Source: JAAAPF01 sp964481035
GTDB taxonomy: Bacteria > Pseudomonadota > Alphaproteobacteria > Geminicoccales > Geminicoccaceae
Direction: 5' to 3'
DNA: 16,760 bases
NCBI GenBank assembly: GCA_964481035.1
Contig: CAYZSE010000075.1
Span: forward strand, 1-16,760
The notes under the pieces are model-generated. The model was not told the DNA's origin. It ran no database searches and was given only the letters and a program-made list of their open reading frames with translations. Position numbers and translations under genes: made by a program. This document shows positions 13,349 to 16,760 of this stretch, piece after piece (the first letter of the stretch is position 1; each line of letters opens with the position of its first letter).

Positions 13349-14341
13349 ATGCAATTTTCAAAGGTCCGCCTCGCCGCGGCGGCGGTCGTCGCCGGCACTC
13401 TGGTGATCGCCGGCGGCGCCCAGGCCGAAGACGACCGGCCGAGCTCGTTCAAGGTCGGCACCGCCAGCCAGGGCGGCACCTACTTCATCTACGGCGCCGG
13501 CTGGGCCGGGCTCGTCAGCGAGATGACCGGGGTGCCGAGCAGCACCGAGGCCACCGGCGGCCCGGTCCAGAACCTGGCGCTCACCCAGGTCGACGACATC
13601 CAGTTCGGGATGACGACCATGGGCCCGGCGGCCGAGGCCTGGAACGGCAACAGCCCGCTCGCGCCGGGCGTCGAGATGCGCGACGTGCGCGCGATGTTCC
13701 CGATGTATCAGACGCCCTTCCAGGTGATCGCGCTCGGCTCGTCGGGCATCACCTCGATCGCCGATCTCGACGGCAAGCGGGTCGGCGTCGGTCCGCGCGG
13801 CGGCACCTGCGGCACCTACTGGCCGCAGTACCTCGAGGCTCTCGGCGTCGACGCCGAGGTGCAGTACGGCGGCGCCTCGGACCTCGCGGGCCAGGTCAAG
13901 GACGGGCTCATCGACGCCTTCGCCTTCTGCGCCGGCCTGCCGATCGCGGCCTTCTCCGAGCTCGAGGCGCAATCCGCCGTCAACATCTTCGCCTTCACCG
14001 AGGGCGAGCAGGCGACGCTGGTCGAGCGCTTCCCGGTCAGCGCCTACGAGATCCCGACGGGCCTCTACCAGTCGACCGAGGAGCCGCAGCATTCGGTGGC
14101 CATGTGGAATTTCGCGATCGCTCACAAGAACGTCCCGGCGAGCTTCGTCAAGGAGATCATGCAGGTCGTGCTCGATAACAACGACCGCATGTTGCAAATT
14201 CACGGCGCGGCCAAGGAGACGCTGCCGGAAAACTACGTGCACAACACCTTCCTCGACTTTCATCCCGGCGCGGTCGATTACTTCCAGGAGAAGGGCTTCG
14301 AGCTCGATCCCGAGGTGATTCCGCCGGAGATGGGAAGCTGA
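13349..14341 (+). CDS. TAXI-type TRAP transporter solute-binding protein
   Basis: A 330-residue periplasmic receptor. A Sec signal peptide occupies about 1-26 (basic MQFSKVR, hydrophobic core, cut AQA|ED). The TAXI signature block follows: FKVGTASQGGTYFIYGAGWAGLV (34-56), then STEATGGPVQNLALTQVDDIQFGMT (65-89), and later DLDGKRVGVGPRGGTCGTYWP. ATG 13349 is backed by GGGAGGA at 8 nt; the frame is open upstream but has no better start. It delivers its ligand, in this family often glutamate-like or other organic acids, to the fused permease downstream. The ligand is not identifiable from sequence. Confidence 0.94.
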   Translation: MQFSKVRLAAAAVVAGTLVIAGGAQAEDDRPSSFKVGTASQGGTYFIYGAGWAGLVSEMTGVPSSTEATGGPVQNLALTQVDDIQFGMTTMGPAAEAWNGNSPLAPGVEMRDVRAMFPMYQTPFQVIALGSSGITSIADLDGKRVGVGPRGGTCGTYWPQYLEALGVDAEVQYGGASDLAGQVKDGLIDAFAFCAGLPIAAFSELEAQSAVNIFAFTEGEQATLVERFPVSAYEIPTGLYQSTEEPQHSVAMWNFAIAHKNVPASFVKEIMQVVLDNNDRMLQIHGAAKETLPENYVHNTFLDFHPGAVDYFQEKGFELDPEVIPPEMGS

Positions 14342-14365
14342 GCCGCATTCCGGACCGATGCATGA

Positions 14366-14389
14366 GCCGCCCGGCGACAGCCGGACGGC
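14366..14389 (+). other. Intercistronic stem-loop 1 between TAXI receptor and permease
   Basis: GCCGCCCGGC (14366-14375), loop GACA, GCCGGACGGC (14380-14389): a 10-bp stem with one mismatch, starting 24 nt after the receptor stop. Placement between an abundant binding protein and its permease fits an mRNA-stabilising or attenuating structure that sets higher receptor expression. Confidence 0.5.
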
Positions 14390-14398
14390 CTAGCGCTG

Positions 14399-14414
14399 CC
14401 GCCCTCCGAGGCGG
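14399..14414 (+). other. Intercistronic stem-loop 2 between TAXI receptor and permease
   Basis: CCGCC (14399-14403), loop CTCCGA, GGCGG (14410-14414). A perfect 5-bp GC stem lying 9 nt after the first hairpin and 42 nt before the permease start. No T-tract follows, so complete termination is unlikely. Confidence 0.4.
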
Positions 14415-14456
14415 ACGGGGCTGACAGCTGGACGTCGCTGCGAGCAAGAGGCCGCC

Positions 14457-16610
14457 ATGGCGCGCGAGGACACATCTCCCGACAGCGACATCCGCGTCGC
14501 CGACATGCTGGCCAAAGGCATCGAGGACGAGCCCGCGGTCACCAACCAGCGGGCGCCGGCCGGGTGGATCGGAACGATCGTGTTCGTGCTCTGCGTCCTC
14601 TACCCGGCCTTGCACCTCATCGCGCTCAACCTCGTGCCGCTGGAGACGTGGACGTTCCGCATTCTGCACGTCGCCGGTGGCCTCGTCATCGGCTTCGCGC
14701 TCGTCGCCGCGGGCACGGTCGGTGATCCGGCCGGCTCGAGCGTCTTCCGCCGCACCGGCACGGCCTCGCTGGCGCTCACCCTGCTGGCGGTCGCGGCCTT
14801 CGGCGGCGCTTTCGCGCTCTGGTGGCTCGCCGGCGTGACGGCGCCGCCGCCGTGGGTGTTCGCCTACGGCGCCTATGCGCTCGTCGTCGGCACGGCCGCG
14901 GCGCTCGTCACCTCCTGGCTGCAGCCGAGCGAGAGCCACAGCGTCAACCTCGCCGACTGGGCGCTCGCCGCCGCGGCGGTGGCGGTGGCCCTCTATCTCG
15001 TCTTCAACCTCCAGGCGTTGCAGTTCCGCGCCGGCGTCGTGCCGACCCGCCCCGATTTCTGGGTCTCGCTCGTCGGGGCCGCGCTGATCTTGGAGCTGAC
15101 CCGCCGCGTCGCCGGCATGGCGCTCGTCACCATCGCGCTCGTCTTCGTCGCCTACGGGTTCGTCGGCCCCTGGCTGCCGGGCTTTCTGCACCACAGCGGC
15201 TACAACTACGACCGCTTCTTCACCTATCTCTACACCGACAACGGCATCCTCGGCCCGACGACCGCGGTGAGCTCGACCTACATCATCCTCTTCATCACCT
15301 TCGGCGCGTTCCTCCAAGCCTCGCGCGTCGGCGACTATTTCGTCAACTTCGCCTTCGCGGTCGCGGGCCGCGCCCGCGGCGGGCCGGCCAAGGTCGCCGT
15401 CTTCGGCTCGGGCCTGATGGGCATGATCAACGGCACCTCCGCCGGCAACGTCGTCGCCACGGGCTCGTTGACGATCCCGCTCATGAAGAAGGTCGGCTAC
15501 CGCCCGCAGAGCGCCGGTGCGATCGAGGCCGCGGCCTCGACGGGCGGCCAGATCATGCCGCCGGTGATGGGCGCCGGCGCGTTCATCATGGCCGAGATCA
15601 CCGGCATCCCCTATCCGGAGCTGGCGGTGGCGGCGGTGATCCCGGCGCTGCTCTACTTCGTCTCGGTCTACTTCATGGTCGATTTCGAGGCGGCGCGCAC
15701 GGGCATGCGGGGCCTGCGCGGCGACGAGCTGCCGGTGCTCCGGGAGCTGATCAAGCACGTCTACCTGTTCGCCCCGATCGTCATGCTGATCGTGGCGCTG
15801 TTCCTCGGCTACTCGGTCATCCGCGCCGGCACCTACGCGCTCATCGCCGCCACCGTCGTCAGCTGGCTCACCCCGCACGCGCTCGGCCCCAAGGGCATCC
15901 TGCGGGCACTCGAGCTCTCCTCGCACATGGTCATCCAGCTGGTCGCCGTCTGCGCCTGCGCCGGCATCATCGTCGGCGTCATCGGGCTCACCGGCGTCGG
16001 CTTGCGCTTCTCCTCGCTGCTCTTGACCCTCGCCGAGCAGAGCCAGGTCCTGGCGCTCGTCTTCGCCATGGGCATCTCGATCCTCCTCGGCATGGGCATG
16101 CCGACCACGGCGGCCTACGCGGTCGCCGCCTCGGTCGTGGCGCCGGGCCTGATCCAGCTCGGCGTGCCGGTGCTGACCGCGCACTTCTTCGTCTTCTACT
16201 TCGCGGTCATCTCGGCGATCACCCCGCCGGTCGCGCTCGCCGCCTACGCCGGCGCCGGCATCGCCGGCTCGAAGCCGATGGCGACCTCGGTCGCCGCCTT
16301 CAAGGTCGGCCTCGCCGCCTTCATCGTGCCGTTCATGTTCTTCTTCAGCCCCGGCCTCCTGATGCAGGCGCCCTGGCTCGAGGTCGCGCGCAACCTCCTG
16401 ACCGCCACCGTCGGCGTCTACCTCCTGGCGTCCTGCGTGCAGGGCTGGTTCCTCGGCCGGGTAGGGGCGCTCGCCCGCACGGGCCTCCTGGCCGCGGCCG
16501 TGTGCATGATCTCCGGCGCGCTGGTCACCGACCTCGTCGGCATCGCCATCGCCGCCGTCGTCTTCCTCGTGCAGCGGCGGCTTCAGCCGAGGCCGGCCCC
16601 GGCGGAGTGA
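14457..16610 (+). CDS. TRAP transporter fused small/large permease (DctQM-type, TAXI class)
   Basis: A 717-residue inner-membrane protein combining the four-helix DctQ-like part (about 36-235) with the large DctM-like channel (about 240-700), the normal organisation for TAXI systems. Key large-subunit motifs are SSTYIILFITFGAFLQAS, GSGLMGMINGTSAGNVVATGS (about 315-335), the AAASTGGQIMPPVMGAGAF hairpin motif (about 358-376), and GMGMPTTAAYAVAASV with FAVISAITPPVALAAYAGAGIAG in the second half. These repeated polar hairpins form the transport site in the IT superfamily. AAGAGG at 14446-14451 gives 5-nt spacing to ATG 14457. Transport should be driven by an ion gradient, unlike the ABC system upstream. 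Confidence 0.96.
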   Translation: MAREDTSPDSDIRVADMLAKGIEDEPAVTNQRAPAGWIGTIVFVLCVLYPALHLIALNLVPLETWTFRILHVAGGLVIGFALVAAGTVGDPAGSSVFRRTGTASLALTLLAVAAFGGAFALWWLAGVTAPPPWVFAYGAYALVVGTAAALVTSWLQPSESHSVNLADWALAAAAVAVALYLVFNLQALQFRAGVVPTRPDFWVSLVGAALILELTRRVAGMALVTIALVFVAYGFVGPWLPGFLHHSGYNYDRFFTYLYTDNGILGPTTAVSSTYIILFITFGAFLQASRVGDYFVNFAFAVAGRARGGPAKVAVFGSGLMGMINGTSAGNVVATGSLTIPLMKKVGYRPQSAGAIEAAASTGGQIMPPVMGAGAFIMAEITGIPYPELAVAAVIPALLYFVSVYFMVDFEAARTGMRGLRGDELPVLRELIKHVYLFAPIVMLIVALFLGYSVIRAGTYALIAATVVSWLTPHALGPKGILRALELSSHMVIQLVAVCACAGIIVGVIGLTGVGLRFSSLLLTLAEQSQVLALVFAMGISILLGMGMPTTAAYAVAASVVAPGLIQLGVPVLTAHFFVFYFAVISAITPPVALAAYAGAGIAGSKPMATSVAAFKVGLAAFIVPFMFFFSPGLLMQAPWLEVARNLLTATVGVYLLASCVQGWFLGRVGALARTGLLAAAVCMISGALVTDLVGIAIAAVVFLVQRRLQPRPAPAE

Positions 16611-16623
16611 CGCACGAGCGGAA

Positions 16624-16647
16624 CCGCCGCGGCCCGGACCGCGGCGG
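16624..16647 (+). terminator. Strong hairpin after the TRAP permease gene
   Basis: CCGCCGCGG (16624-16632), loop CCCGGA, CCGCGGCGG (16639-16647): a perfect 9-bp all-GC stem beginning 13 nt after the permease stop. A mixed GT-rich stretch follows rather than a clean T-run. This is the most convincing 3'-end structure in the window and separates the TRAP operon from the tRNA. Confidence 0.6.
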
Positions 16648-16663
16648 GCGGTGGTGTCGCGGT

Positions 16664-16677
16664 CGTTCGGCCGAACG
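16664..16677. repeat. 14-bp perfect palindrome
   Basis: CGTTCGGCCGAACG is fully self-complementary. It could fold as a 5-bp stem with a GGCC loop, acting as a second terminator element, or be a protein site upstream of the tRNA. TGGACA at 16685-16690 between it and the tRNA is a near-consensus -35, but no convincing -10 follows. Confidence 0.4.
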
Positions 16678-16722
16678 CGGACGATGGACAAGCCACCGCC
16701 CTTCGCGCTAGCTCACCCTTGG

Positions 16723-16760
16723 GCCCGGGTGGCGGAACGGTAGACGCAGTGGACTCAAAA
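16723..16760 (+). tRNA. tRNA-Leu (anticodon CAA), 5' part, cut by window end
   Basis: The acceptor 5' strand GCCCGGG is followed by T8 and a D-arm with GGCGGAAC-GGTAGACGC, characteristic of class II leucine tRNAs. Then comes the anticodon-stem 5' strand GTGGA and the loop CTCAAAA, which reads C32-U33-CAA-A37-A38. The window ends at the last loop base, so the long variable arm and 3' half are not visible. Anticodon CAA decodes UUG. The identification rests on the 5' half but the pattern is specific. Confidence 0.88.

Noticed and set aside
14157..16691. 844-codon open frame on the minus strand opposite the TRAP permease
   Set aside because: It is rich in Arg, Asp, Glu and Gly with no domain character, as expected for the antisense of a high-GC hydrophobic membrane gene. 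The plus-strand frame has full TRAP motifs.
1..16760. CRISPR arrays, insertion sequences, phage or toxin-antitoxin genes
   Set aside because: No regularly spaced repeats, transposase motifs, terminal inverted repeats or phage/TA protein signatures were seen on either strand.

Overview
The window is very GC-rich, with strong GC preference at third codon positions in every real gene. That bias also produces long open frames on the opposite strands. A 5-aminolevulinate synthase (the C4/Shemin route), a RibB protein with a degenerate GTP-cyclohydrolase-like tail, Dpp-type ABC genes and a TAXI-type TRAP system together point to an alphaproteobacterium, plausibly a Rhodospirillales-like or related high-GC soil or aquatic lineage. 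I do not claim a genus.

Layout. (1) Positions 1-195 (minus) hold the N-terminal end of a multi-pass membrane protein, divergent from an NhaR-like LysR regulator (301-1173, plus). The spacer is AT-rich and carries three short palindromes. (2) 1236-2495 (minus) is hemA, convergent with the LysR gene, with a strong hairpin between the two stops. (3) 2741-3607 (plus) is an N-formylglutamate amidohydrolase family protein, divergent from hemA across a 245-bp spacer that contains a perfect 9-bp inverted repeat. (4) 3810-4937 (plus) is RibB fused to a RibA-like domain that lacks the zinc cysteines (RibBX-type), with an apparent TTG start. (5) 5186-5974 (minus) is an HpcH/HpaI-family class II aldolase. 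(6) 6270-11430 (plus) is a tight ABC operon: periplasmic binding protein, two permeases and a fused double ATPase. It is followed after 39 bp by an AtzF-type allophanate hydrolase/amidase (11470-13218). (7) 13349-14341 and 14457-16610 (plus) are a TAXI-type TRAP binding protein and its fused permease, separated by two hairpins. (8) 16723 to the window end is the 5' half of a tRNA-Leu with anticodon CAA.

How the genes may work together. The left third is mostly housekeeping (heme, riboflavin). The right two thirds form a small-molecule scavenging region with two unrelated uptake systems and two catabolic enzymes. The ABC genes and the allophanate hydrolase are probably co-transcribed. No urea carboxylase is present, so the amidase may act on an imported ureido or amide compound, or complete a pathway encoded elsewhere. 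The divergent aldolase/ABC promoter region contains a strong inverted repeat that resembles a GntR-type operator.

I found no CRISPR array, transposase, phage gene or clearly new defence-type system. The most interesting items are regulatory structures in the three divergent spacers, the cysteine-less RibX domain, and the transporter/allophanate-hydrolase linkage.
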